Assembly: GCA_907165135.1 (NCBI GenBank) | Contig: OU015568.1 | Span: 2,501 to 66,500 of the forward strand | From: Oikopleura dioica | Lineage: Eukaryota > Chordata > Appendicularia > Copelata > Oikopleuridae | Direction of reading: 5' to 3' | Length of the DNA stretch: 64,000 bases | Shown: positions 10,901 to 22,667 of the stretch, one piece after another | Position numbering within the stretch: the stretch's first letter is position 1 | Layout: each line of letters starts with the position of its first letter | Notes under the pieces: model-generated | Told to the model about the DNA's origin: nothing | Database searches by the model: none | What the model saw: only the letters and a program-made list of their open reading frames with translations | Translations under genes and position numbers: made by a program

Positions 10901-13657
10901 AGTAATTATGGATATGGAGGGGTTTTATATATCTGCGAGCAAAATAATAATCAGGAATCGCACTTTCATAATTCTGACTGTCTCTTACCGGTTATGTATA
11001 ACAGTGGTAATTTTAATCAATCTCAGGTTAATTATACAATCATTGAAAAAGAGCTTCTTTCAGCAAAACTTTGCATGGAAAAATGGTCGGTTTATTTAGC
11101 ATGTCGTGAATTTCATTGGATTACGGATAATAACAATATAAAATACATTAAAACCCTTCGTACTTGTAATCAAAAATTAGCCAGATGGATAACCGATTTA
11201 CAGTCATTTTCATTTCGAGTCATTAGTAAATCATCGAGCAAAATGAAAGTTAGTGATTATCTTAGCCGTCATTCAGTGTCTAATCTTACGATTAATGCAA
11301 TAAAACTAAATGAAAATCGTTTTCTTGAGCTTCAAAAGCTTGATTCTACCCTTTCAGAAATACGAAAATTTTTAAAAATCGATCGCTGGCCGAATAATCC
11401 TAAGAATGACATTGCTTTTTATCTTCTTCTTCGAGATAAGCTTGAAATATCAGAAAGTGGTCTTTTAGTGTATAAAGAAAGTCATAATATCTCTCGCGTT
11501 TGTGTCCCTCGAGAGCTTGAAGCGGAGATAATCGAAAATTATCATAATTACTGTCATGCGGGAATAGACCAAATTTTTGCTAAAATTTCACTAAAATATA
11601 TCTGGCCGAGAATGAAAATAGGCATAAGGGAATTTATACGTAGCTGCTCATATTGTCAAAAAGACAAACCAAATTATCATCCAAATAGAGCTCCAACACT
11701 TAGTTTTAAAACACCAACTGGCCCCTATCAAGTTTTTGGATTTGATTTGATTACATTGCGCCCAACTGATAAAGGAAATCGTTATGTAATGGTGATGGTT
11801 GATTTTTTCTCAAAGTTCGGATACTGTGAACCATTAAAATCAAGAAACTCTCATGAGTTACTGTCAAAATTCAAAAACGTTATTTTTCGAAACCCGTTTT
11901 TTCCGAAATATGTTGTTCTAGATAACGCCCGCGAACATTCTGAAATAGAACGTTTTATGATTGAAAACAGTATTGAGCCACATTTTTCGCCTCCAAGACA
12001 TCCTCAAAGTAACGGTCAATGTGAAAATTTTAATAGAACTTTAAAAAGTCGATTGCGAGCGAAGTGTAACTATGAGAACTGGGATTTATGTCTGCAGGAA
12101 GTCCTTCATGATATAAATAACTCTTCTCATTCGGTGACAGGCCTTTCGCCCTTTACAATTCAAACAGGTTTTAGAAATCCCCATCACATTTTTGATCAAA
12201 ACTTTCGAGATTATAACGAAAGAGTAGAAATAAATTTTGAGTCCATAAAAGATCTAATTGACGAGGAAAAAAAAGCAAGACTGGCTAAATTCGCTAATCC
12301 ATCATTCACCCCGTATAAAATTGGAGAAAAAGTTCTTTTACGAAATTTCGAAAATAAAAAACCATCATTTTTGGGACCATTTGAGATTATTTCTGCTTCA
12401 AAAGAAGGAACATGGTACACTGTAAAATCAGACAAACAGTTATTTAGGCGTCACGCTGATGACCTTAAGAAATTTCATTCTCGATTAGATAACCCTAGAA
12501 TAAATCAAGCCCCGGAACCGGAAATTCCTGAAATTGAAAAAATTTTGCCAGATCCCATTTTTTACGATCAGCCCCCAACCTTTTCTTATTTTTCTGCATC
12601 ATCGCCCCTGGAAACCGATTCATTTGAAGTCAAAAAAGACATGGCCCTTGATAAACTTTCATCGGCTTGTGTCGATGGGATTTTCGAAAATATTTTTACT
12701 CAATTTATAGTCGATGCGCTTTCAGAAAATTTAGAGGAGAGCGCTTCATCCTCAGAAGATGAGAGTTCTATTATTTCTGTTATCGAAAACGAGGGCGAAT
12801 TTGAGATTTTGGAACGAGAACAAATTAATAATTTAAGCGGTATATTGCCAAATCCAGTTAGGCAACTAGAATTTTCTACCGATTCAGAGTTCGAAATCGA
12901 AACAAACAGTGAGTTATGGGAAATAACCATCGATTCGGACCCTGAAACGGTAGAAAAAAGTCCTAAATTACTATCTTATGATAAACTACAATTGACGCAA
13001 AATGATCGGCTTGTCACTCCAAAAGACTCTGATATTGACCCAATAAGAAAACTTACATATAAAGCCAAAAGAGAGCGGGAATCTTCAAAAGACTCTGCCC
13101 CAAGCCCAAAAAAAGCAAATACAAATTTTGAAGCAAATTTTTTTGAAATTGAAAACATGTCGATAGTTATAAAATTGGAAAATGAAAATATGGGATTTTT
13201 TGAAAAACTGGATCGGGAATATGAGGCCTTTGCTGCAGACATGATGGTCGAAAATGGTTGTATTTTAAGGCTGAGTGAGCTTGCGAAAGATAATCTTATG
13301 TTTATTTTATGGAAATTTGAAATTGAATTTTCGGAAACAGAAAATGTAGGAGAGTTAAGATTAAAAATTCGAGACTATATTCAATCAAATCATCCAAATT
13401 GGCGAAAAACAAATTCAGGAGACCTTCTCTTTTTTTCAATCTTGCATTTGAGAGAACGGAAGCGTCTCTCTGAATTAAACAAACCCGAGTTAAAAGTTTT
13501 GATAGCTCAATTTAATCTGTCTGAAAAATGTATTCCTTCAAAACTGTCAAAAAATGAATTATTACGATTTATTGATGAAAAATTTCTTCTTCTTTTCCCA
13601 AATCATCCACGAGAAAATGATGAGCTTATTTTTGAACCAAAAACAAATATTCAATAG
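10901..13657 (+). pseudogene. Element 2 Pol C-terminal portion (RNase H end, integrase, tail)
   Basis: About 918 uninterrupted codons beginning at SNYGYGG of RNase H. The part present is intact: integrase HHCC, the D, D and E catalytic positions, the GPF module, the acidic tail and the SAP-like end. Because the RT and the start are missing and the upstream DNA is satellite, it is a truncated remnant; the first in-frame codons upstream are junction filler. Confidence 0.9.
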
Positions 13658-14192
13658 TTCTTGAATAATCGATAAAAACAGAAGATCAAAACAAAAAAAA
13701 TATAAAAAACAAAGAATCAAAAAAAAAATCCCTGGCGGGGCCATACTAATATCGATCAATGCAAGAACAGAAAAAATAAAAATTGAATATTCCTTTCACG
13801 GCCGACTTTCGTCAATTTGGATTGATTTTTGTAGGAATTCACAGATTAATTGCTGCTGTTTATTTTGCCTTGAACCCTTAACTAAGTGGATAATTGATGA
13901 AAATTAATTTAAGTTAATTCTAGTTAATTAAGGGTTCAGGGATTAATTTTCAGTAGTGGTTCGGGAGTTTAGGTTTCTTTGGCGCTACGGTGCTTTCACA
14001 ATTTCAATTGCATGAAAAAGGATGATAGTTAAAACGCATTAAAATCACAATATCGATTTCTTTTATCTTTAGAAAAATTACTCTTCCTTGATTTCAGTTT
14101 TATTTTAAAATTACTGGTAATTATTTACTGCAACGATTCTCGCTGGAATTCTTCTTGATGGCAATTGCTGTATGTTCTCATCCACTAGCTGA

Positions 14193-14265
14193 GTTCCGCA
14201 TTGCGGCTTGACACTGTGACCCCGTGCACCTCGGGATGGCGGTGTCTGTAAGTGCTCCTGGTAGG
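14193..14265 (+). other. 73-nt conserved LTR block with predicted hairpins
   Basis: 70 of 73 bases match the family C LTR at 35441-35513, while flanking LTR sequence is much more diverged. It contains a short CCGC/GCGG hairpin whose 3-nt loop differs between families, then GACAC...GTGTC enclosing CCCG...CGGG, and a splice-donor-like GTAAGT. Role unknown; candidates are leader RNA structure, splice donor or regulatory DNA. Confidence 0.7.
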
Positions 14266-14464
14266 CGACGGTTTTATGAATCCTTTTTCGGCTCGAATTT
14301 AGATCGACTGGTCATCCTTCTTCTTTAACGACGAAAATGCACTTTCTTCAACCTCGACGGCAACTGCTTCAACGACAAAAACGACAAAACCGACAAATAC
14401 AAGATGGAAATGGACAAACGCTCTGGACAGACGACGATTATGGAACTTGACTGGCTTGCGAATC

Positions 14465-14516
14465 TTTATCAAAGTGTGATATGGTCACATAGTGAGAAGT
14501 TGATCACTTTGATAAA
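14465..14516 (+). other. Conserved LTR stem-loop, family A
   Basis: Arms TTTATCAAAGTG and CACTTTGATAAA (12 perfect pairs) enclose GG-TCAC-ATA-GTGA-GAAGTT, itself containing a small TCAC/GTGA hairpin. Other family A copies: 2942-2993, 9787-9838 and 21318-21369. Confidence 0.85.
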
Positions 14517-14585
14517 ATTGGAATGGAATTGCTGCTAATTATGAAAAATCGGATGAACTTGAATGGCGGAAGCGAAAGCGGCTTG

Positions 14586-14658
14586 CCATATTTGGAAAGA
14601 AAAACAACTGCGCGAAAGGCGCTTCACCATATTTGGAAGTAAAAACATCTGCGCGAAA
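14586..14658 (+). promoter_or_regulatory. Tandem CArG / E2F-like motif module, family A LTR
   Basis: CCATATTTGG at 14586-14595 and 14627-14636 fits the SRF CArG consensus CC(A/T)6GG. GCGCGAAA at 14610-14617 and 14651-14658 is the reverse complement of the E2F-type TTTCGCGC. The two motif types alternate in a direct repeat of about 41 bp. Binding is inferred from motif match only. Confidence 0.6.
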
Positions 14659-14800
14659 AGCGAAATTTGAAACTTTGTAAAATCGAAAATCAGTCTCTTT
14701 CTTCAACCAAATAATATAGCAGCATTCCGAATTTTCTAGTGTTTTCTTTCGCAAGTGGCAATTAGCTTAGAGATAAGGACCAGACGGTATCATAGTGACC

Positions 14801-15913
14801 ATGCCAAGCGACACGAATCTTCAATCAAAGGTACAAAAAATGCCGGAGGAACTTCTTTTTCAGCATTTTCCCTCTCTTAATCCGAGACAGTTTTTTCGAC
14901 CCAATATGCTTCCGTTTGAATTTTTAAATTCTAAAAATAGTTTGAGCGATAAGATTAAGGCGATGCGAAAAATTTTTGAAAAATCAATCCAGGATCATGG
15001 ACGGGAAAATGAGAAATCAAATCTGATCAAGCAGTTTGAGCGAGCTGCTGTTGATTGCATCCGTAATAATTGCTCTCACGATTTTTTGAACAATTATTCT
15101 AGAGAAATGAGTAGCCTTGAAAATGTTGAGTCAACTTTTGAATTTCTCGAGTCTCTTTTCGGCTCTGAAACTGAGGAGGAAAAAAAGGAGCGCGCGTCGA
15201 TGGAGCTTGAAAAATTGACAAGGCGAACAGATATGAATGAGAAATTTTCATCCTTTATTCAAAGAATCAAAACTGTTGCTCAAATGATTTCGGACAAGCC
15301 CGATGCCATTAATTTTATCGTAGATGATCATTTCTCAAAAAATCTCGAGCCCGCGAATCGTGCATTTCTTAGAGATCACGGTTACAGTAAAAAAGCAACT
15401 GCTGAGATTGTTTCATTTCTTGATTCCCGCGAAAGATACTTGAATGTAAATATTTCTGCAGTTCAGTCAAACGAATTGTCGCATTTTGTTGATAAAACAA
15501 GTGAATTGCTGGAGTCAAAATTGAGCCAAATGGAAGCGGTTTATGAGAAACGAGCTGCTGATTTTAGTGCAAGTATTGATAAATTGACTGCGACAGTCGC
15601 CAAACTCGAACTTGAGAAAAATAACTTGCGCCAAAATTTTCAGGCCCCTATTCAAAATCAGAATCAAGCGAATGCGGCTCCAGGACTTCCTCCTCAGTTT
15701 AATAGCTTTTGGAATCCTCAATTTGGGAATCAGAGTCAGATGGGAGGATTTGCCCCGCGGCCAACAGCATTTTGTTTCAATTGTAGACAATATGGTCATT
15801 TTAAATCCCGTTGCCCGAGAATCAAATGCTTCGAATGTCAAAAACTTGGGCACATTAGCCGTTTTTGCCCAGAAAAATCTGCAAAAGAAGGAGTCAGCAA
15901 CTCAAAAAACTAG
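14801..15913 (+). CDS. Element 3 Gag (intact)
   Basis: 370 codons from the first ATG, which is 8 nt after the LTR; the in-frame GTG at 14795 is less likely as a start. Order of segments: helical N-terminal half (capsid-like by position, fold not recognisable by eye), coiled-coil-like region at about residues 225-285, a Q/N/P-rich linker, then two CCHC zinc knuckles at about 325-358. This is the only uninterrupted family A Gag in the window. It should form particles and bind element RNA. The frame ends at TAG directly after the A AAA AAC heptamer, so a minority of ribosomes would continue into pol. Confidence 0.92.
   Translation: MPSDTNLQSKVQKMPEELLFQHFPSLNPRQFFRPNMLPFEFLNSKNSLSDKIKAMRKIFEKSIQDHGRENEKSNLIKQFERAAVDCIRNNCSHDFLNNYSREMSSLENVESTFEFLESLFGSETEEEKKERASMELEKLTRRTDMNEKFSSFIQRIKTVAQMISDKPDAINFIVDDHFSKNLEPANRAFLRDHGYSKKATAEIVSFLDSRERYLNVNISAVQSNELSHFVDKTSELLESKLSQMEAVYEKRAADFSASIDKLTATVAKLELEKNNLRQNFQAPIQNQNQANAAPGLPPQFNSFWNPQFGNQSQMGGFAPRPTAFCFNCRQYGHFKSRCPRIKCFECQKLGHISRFCPEKSAKEGVSNSKN
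15904..15910 (+). other. Predicted -1 frameshift heptamer A AAA AAC (element 3)
   Basis: Codons TCA AAA AAC followed by TAG. Slipping back one base gives a frame that runs straight into protease. The site is at the same position in elements 1, 4 and 5. Confidence 0.82.
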
Positions 15914-18900
15914 AACGCGAGCCCGATTCTGACCAAATTTGGGTTCCTCAGATTTCTGTAAATAACGTAGGACAGCAATTTTTTGTTAATGTAAATATTT
16001 TTAACAGTCACGTGCGGTGTCTTGTAGACACAGGCGCCCAAATAAATATTATTTGTCACAAATACATCCCAAAAAACATAAAAATTGAAAAAACAAAAAT
16101 AAATGTCGTTAACTATTCCGGTGGGAAAATTGATATTATCGGAAAGGTTGTAGCCGAGATAGTTATCGACGAAAAAATAAATGGTAAATCGACTTTTTAC
16201 GTAGTTACAAATGATTTTTGCCCGATTTTTGGTGTTCCAGCGCTCATTGATAATGAATTACTTATAAACCTTAAACGTAAACGCTTAATAAAAAACGGAC
16301 CTGTGGAAAGATTTGCCCGTTTAAATGAAGTAACTGTAAATTCCTCAGTAAGTGACAATCAAGAAGTGCAGATTTATTTAGAGGATGAGCCTTATAATGC
16401 GTTATCAAAAGAAACATTTTCATTCAGGCCAAAGTCGGAAACGATAATTGATCTTCATGTTCAAAATTTGGCATCAACGAAAAATCTTTTCTTTGAACAT
16501 TCAAATTTAGGAGATTCAAAATTGCAATTGATTCCAAGTTTTCAGACCGTTGATAGTGATTCCCCTATTTTTCGATGTCTTGTTATTAATCCTACTGATA
16601 GTAATATTAAAATCCACGCTGGTACAATTTACGTTAAACTCGAAGAGGTTGTCGAGATTGCGAGAATAAAGAAAACGAGGAATAAAAATCTTGACAATCT
16701 TGAGGTTGGGCCAATTGAATCACACTCGGTTAAAAGTAAATTTGACGCTCTTACTGATGAATTTTCATTTCTTTTTTTGGACAACGATGATCCGCTCCCC
16801 GCGTGTAATCTTGAAAAATTTTCGATTAAAACTGAGTCAAAACATCCGATTGCGGTTGCCCCATACAGGACTCCATTCAGTCTTAGAAATGAAATGTGGA
16901 CGATGTTAAAACGGGATATGAAAAATGATATAATAGAACGATGTTCAAGTCCATGGAATTCCCCTTGTTTGTTAGTTCGAAAAAAGGATGGCACATATCG
17001 GTTAGTGATCGATTTTCGGCAATTGAATAATGTGACCTATCAACAGCATCATCCTTTGCCGAATCTCGAAGATAGTCTTTCTTATCTAGAGAAAAGCAGA
17101 ATTTTCAGTTCATTAGATTTGATAAAAGGATTTTACCAAGTTTTAATCGAAGAAAATTCTAAGGATAAAACGGCTTTTAGTTGTGAATTTGGTCAATTTA
17201 GGTTTAAGAGAATGCCGATGGGCGCGAAAAATAGCCCATCTCATTTTATGCGAATAATGGACAAGGTTTTAATGGGCACAGAAAAGACGCAAATCCTTGC
17301 ATACATGGACGATCTTCTTTGCCATAGTGTAACCGAGGAGGATCATCTTCTCTGTCTCCGAAAATTTTTTACTATTTGTAGCGCTAATAATCTTCGAATT
17401 CATTCAAGAAAGGCACTATTTTTTCAAAAAACAGTTACTTTTTGCGGGTATGTGATAAGTAGCGGAAACGTTTACCCATCACGAGATAAGATTAAGGCCA
17501 TCGAGAATTTAACTATTCCGAAGTCGAAAGAACAAGCTCAAAGTCTTTTTGGACTTTTAAATTTTCATAGACGATTTATAAAAAACTTTGCAGCAATCGC
17601 GTTGCCAATTACAAAAACCTATCGAAAAAATTTTTGCTGGACCGATGAAGCATCAGATGCACTCAACACGCTCAAAAAATTAATTTGTGATAATTCGCTA
17701 AAATTAAAAATTGCCCCATCGGACGGAGGGGTATTTGTGCTCGAGACAGACGCTAGTAATTATGGATATGGAGGGGTTTTATATATCTGCGAGCAAAATA
17801 ATAATCAGGAATCGCACTTTCATAATTCTGACTGTCTCTTACCGGTTATGTATAACAGTGGTAATTTTAATCAATCTCAGGTTAATTATACAATCATTGA
17901 AAAAGAGCTTCTTTCAGCAAAACTTTGCATGGAAAAATGGTCGGTTTATTTAGCATGTCGTGAATTTCATTGGATTACGGATAATAACAATATCAAATAC
18001 ATTAAAACCCTTCGTACTTGTAATCAAAAATTAGCCAGATGGATAACCGATTTACAGTCATTTTCATTTCGAGTCATTAGTAAATCATCGAGCAAAATGA
18101 AAGTTAGTGATTATCTTAGCCGTCATTCAGTGTCTAATCTTACGATTAATGCAATAAAACTAAATGAAAATCGTTTTCTTGAGCTTCAAAAGCTTGATTC
18201 TACCCTTTCAGAAATACGAAAATTTTTAAAAATCGATCGCTGGCCGAATAATCCTAAGAATGACATTGCTTTTTATCTTCTTCTTCGAGATAAGCTTGAA
18301 ATATCAGAAAGTGGTCTTTTAGTGTATAAAGAAAGTCATAATATCTCTCGCGTTTGTGTCCCTCGAGAGCTTGAAGCGGAGATAATCGAAAATTATCATA
18401 ATTACTGTCATGCGGGAATAGACCAAATTTTTGCTAAAATTTCACTAAAATATATCTGGCCGAGAATGAAAATAGGCATAAGGGAATTTATACGTAGCTG
18501 CTCATATTGTCAAAAAGACAAACCAAATTATCATCCAAATAGAGCTCCAACACTTAGTTTTAAAACACCAACTGGCCCCTATCAAGTTTTTGGATTTGAT
18601 TTGATTACATTGCGCCCAACTGATAAAGGAAATCGTTATGTAATGGTGATGGTTGATTTTTCTCAAAGTTCGGATACTGTGAACCATTAAAATCAAGAAA
18701 CTCTCATGAGTTACTGTCAAAATTCAAAAACGTTATTTTTCGAAACCCGTTTTTTCCGAAATATGTTGTTCTAGATAACGCCCGCGAACATTCTGAAATA
18801 GAACGTTTTATGATTGAAAACAGTATTGAGCCACATTTTTCGCCTCCAAGACATCCTCAAAGTAACGGTCAATGTGAAAATTTTAATAGAACTTTAAAAA

Positions 18901-20510
18901 GTCGATTGCGAGCGAAGTGTAACTATGAGAACTGGGATTTATGTCTGCAGGAAGTCCTTCATGATATAAATAACTCTTCTCATTCGGTGACAGGCCTTTC
19001 GCCCTTTACAATTCAAACAGGTTTTAGAAATCCCCATCACATTTTTGATCAAAACTTTCGAGATTATAACGAAAGAGTAGAAATAAATTTTGAGTCCATA
19101 AAAGATCTAATTGACGAGGAAAAAAAAGCAAGACTGGCTAAATTCGCTAATCCATCATTCACCCCGTATAAAATTGGAGAAAAAGTTCTTTTACGAAATT
19201 TCGAAAATAAAAAACCATCATTTTTGGGACCATTTGAGATTATTTCTGCTTCAAAAGAAGGAACATGGTACACTGTAAAATCAGACAAACAGTTATTTAG
19301 GCGTCACGCTGATGACCTTAAGAAATTTCATTCTCGATTAGATAACCCTAGAATAAATCAAGCCCCGGAACCGGAAATTCCTGAAATTGAAAAAATTTTG
19401 CCAGATCCCATTTTTTACGATCAGCCCCCAACCTTTTCTTATTTTTCTGCATCATCGCCCCTGGAAACCGATTCATTTGAAGTCAAAAAAGACATGGCCC
19501 TTGATAAACTTTCATCGGCTTGTGTCGATGGGATTTTCGAAAATATTTTTACTCAATTTATAGTCGATGCGCTTTCAGAAAATTTAGAGGAGAGCGCTTC
19601 ATCCTCAGAAGATGAGAGTTCTATTATTTCTGTTATCGAAAACGAGGGCGAATTTGAGATTTTGGAACGAGAACAAATTAATAATTTAAGCGGTATATTG
19701 CCAAATCCAGTTAGGCAACTAGAATTTTCTACCGATTCAGAGTTCGAAATCGAAACAAACAGTGAGTTATGGGAAATAACCATCGATTCGGACCCTGAAA
19801 CGGTAGAAAAAAGTCCTAAATTACTATCTTATGATAAACTACAATTGACGCAAAATGATCGGCTTGTCACTCCAAAAGACTCTGATATTGACCCAATAAG
19901 AAAACTTACATATAAAGCCAAAAGAGAGCGGGAATCTTCAAAAGACTCTGCCCCAAGCCCAAAAAAAGCAAATACAAATTTTGAAGCAAATTTTTTTGAA
20001 ATTGAAAACATGTCGATAGTTATAAAATTGGAAAATGAAAATATGGGATTTTTTGAAAAACTGGATCGGGAATATGAGGCCTTTGCTGCAGACATGATGG
20101 TCGAAAATGGTTGTATTTTAAGGCTGAGTGAGCTTGCGAAAGATAATCTTATGTTTATTTTATGGAAATTTGAAATTGAATTTTCGGAAACAGAAAATGT
20201 AGGAGAGTTAAGATTAAAAATTCGAGACTATATTCAATCAAATCATCCAAATTGGCGAAAAACAAATTCAGGAGACCTTCTCTTTTTTTCAATCTTGCAT
20301 TTGAGAGAACGGAAGCGTCTCTCTGAATTAAACAAACCCGAGTTAAAAGTTTTGATAGCTCAATTTAATCTGTCTGAAAAATGTATTCCTTCAAAACTGT
20401 CAAAAAATGAATTATTACGATTTATTGATGAAAAATTTCTTCTTCTTTTCCCAAATCATCCACGAGAAAATGATGAGCTTATTTTTGAACCAAAAACAAA
20501 TATTCAATAG
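15904..20510 (+). pseudogene. Element 3 Pol, broken by one frameshift in integrase
   Basis: Same domain order as element 1 Pol. The first part (protease DTG, RT YMDD, RNase H, integrase HHCC and first catalytic Asp) is open to 18690. A T-run at 18657-18661 has five T where elements 1 and 2 have six, shifting the frame inside the integrase core; the remaining integrase, GPF module and C-terminal tail stay open downstream to 20510. A single homopolymer deletion is thus the only visible lesion. It could be real or a consensus error. Confidence 0.9.
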
Positions 20511-20599
20511 TTCTTGAATAATCGATAAAAACAGAAGATCAAAACAAAAAAAATATAAAAAACAAAGAATCAAAAAAAAAATCCCTGGCGGGGCCATAC

Positions 20600-21645
20600 T
20601 AATATCGATCAATGCAAGAACAGAAAAAATAAAAATTGAATATTCCTTTCACGGCCGACTTTCGTCAATTTGGATTGATTTTTGTAGGAATTCACAGATT
20701 AATTGCTGCTGTTTATTTTGCCTTGAACCCTTAACTAAGTGGGTAATTGATGAAAATTAATTTAAGTTAATTCTAGTTAATTAAGGGTTCAGGGATTAAT
20801 TTTCAGTAGTGGTTCGGGAGTTTAGGTTTCTTTGGCGCTACGGTGCTTTCACAATTTCAATTGCATGAAAAAGGATGATAGTTAAAACGCATTAAAATCA
20901 CAATATCGATTTCTTTTATCTTTAGAAAAATTACTCTTCCTTGATTTCAGTTTTATTTTAAAATTACTGGTAATTATTTACTGCAACGATTCTCGCTGGA
21001 ATTCTTCTTGATGGCAATTGCTGTATGTTCTCATCCACTAGCTGAGTTCCGCATTGCGGCTTGACACTGTGACCCCGTGCACCTCGGGATGGCGGTGTCT
21101 GTAAGTGCTCCTGGTAGGCGACGGTTTTATGAATCCTTTTTCGGCTCGAATTTAGATCGACTGGTCATCCTTCTTCTTTAACGACGAAAATGCACTTTCT
21201 TCAACCTCGACGGCAACTGCTTCAACGACAAAAACGACAAAACCGACAAATACAAGATGGAAATGGACAAACGCTCTGGACAGACGACGATTATGGAACT
21301 TGACTGGCTTGCGAATCTTTATCAAAGTGTGATATGGTCACATAGTGAGAAGTTGATCACTTTGATAAAATTGGAATGGAATTGCTGCTAATTATGAAAA
21401 ATCGGATGAACTTGAATGGCGGAAGCGAAAGCGGCTTGCCATATTTGGAAAGAAAAACAACTGCGCGAAAGGCGCTTCACCATATTTGGAAGTAAAAACA
21501 TCTGCGCGAAAAGCGAAATTTGAAACTTTGTAAAATCGAAAATCAGTCTCTTTCTTCAACCAAATAATATAGCAGTATTCCGAATTTTCTAGTGTTTTCT
21601 TTCGCAAGTGGCAGTTAGCTTAGAGATAAGGACCAGACGGTATCA
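20600..21645 (+). repeat. Element 3, 3' LTR (family A)
   Basis: 1046 bp, nearly identical to the element 1 LTRs (one difference seen near 20743). Stem-loop at 21318-21369. Confidence 0.93.
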
Positions 21646-22667
21646 ATAACGTTGACCATCGAAAAATATTTTTTTTTGAATTTTTTCTGTTAGGTTTAAG
21701 AGGCTCAAAATCAACCAAAATGACGCTCGGAAGACGGCAGAAACGCTGCAAATAAAATAAGGGCAAAAAACGAACTTTCAAAATTTTGACCTCGTTTTTG
21801 GGCGATTCATGATAACGATGACCATCGAAAAAATATTTTTTGAATTTTTTTCTGTTGGAATTGAGAGGCTCAAAACCAACCAAAATGACGCTCGGAAGAC
21901 GGCAGAAACGCTGCAAATAAATTCAGGGCAAAAACGAACTTTCAAAATTTTGACCTCGTTTTTGGGCGATTCATGATAACGTTGACCATCGAAAAATATT
22001 TTTTTTGAATTTTTTCTGTTGGGTTTGAGAGGCTCAAAATCAACCAAAATGACGCCTGGAAGACGGCAGAAACGCTGCAAATAAAATAAGGGCAAAAAAC
22101 GAACTTTCAAAATTTTGACCTCGTTTTTGGGCGATTCATGATAACGATGACCATCGAAAAAAAAAATTTTTTTTTAATTTTTTTTCTGTTGGGTTTGAAA
22201 GGCTAAAAATCAACCAAAATGACGCCTGGAAGACGGCAGAAACGTTGCAAATAAATTTAGGGCAAATAACGAACTTTCAAAATTTTGACCTCGTTTTTGG
22301 GCGATTCATGATAACGATGACCATCGAAAAAAAATTTTTTTTTTTTTAATTTTTTTTCTGTTGGGTTTGAGAGGCTCAGAATCAACCAAAATGACGCTTG
22401 GAAGACGGCAGAAACGCTGCAAATTAAATTAGGGCAAAAAATGAACTTTTTAATTTTGACCTCGTTTTTGGGCGATTCATGAGAACGATGACCATCGAAA
22501 AAAAAAATTTTTTTTTTGAATTTTTTTTCTGTTGGGTTTGAGAGGCTCAGAATAAACCAAAATGACGCTCGGAAGACGGCAGAAACGCTGCAAATAAATT
22601 CAGGGCAAAAAACGAACTTTCAAAATTTTGACCTCGTTTTTGGGCGATTCATGATAACGTTGACCAT
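21646..22667. repeat. Satellite, array 2 (inverted relative to array 1)
   Basis: Six units matching 1653-2665 in reverse complement and in the same unit order, differing mainly in A/T-run length and a few bases. It is the mirror arm of the palindrome. Confidence 0.93.

Larger units (their letters stand above)
10900..14792 (+). mobile_element. LTR element 2, family A, 5'-truncated
   Basis: Starts inside RNase H and runs through integrase and the C-terminal tail to an LTR (13747-14792) that also serves as the 5' LTR of element 3. It has no 5' LTR, gag, protease or RT. Sequence markers (FLGPF, a TYK insertion, IFYDQPP) match element 3 rather than element 1, so its tail is of the same subtype as its tandem neighbour. 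Confidence 0.9.
13747..14792 (+). repeat. LTR shared by elements 2 and 3 (family A)
   Basis: 1046 bp. It differs from the other family A LTRs at a few bases (for example near 14723 and 14761). It includes the 73-nt conserved block (14193-14265), the stem-loop (14465-14516), CArG boxes and E2F-like motifs. Confidence 0.92.
13747..21645 (+). mobile_element. LTR element 3, family A, full length
   Basis: 7899 bp with 1046-bp LTRs at both ends. The 8-bp difference from element 1 is exactly explained by a 9-bp insertion in the pol tail and a 1-bp deletion in integrase. Its right junction with the satellite (TATCA then ATAACGTTGACC) is the exact mirror image of element 1's left junction, so the two are inverted-duplicate copies of one insertion and not independent integrations. 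Its left LTR adjoins element 2 with no target duplication. Confidence 0.93.
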
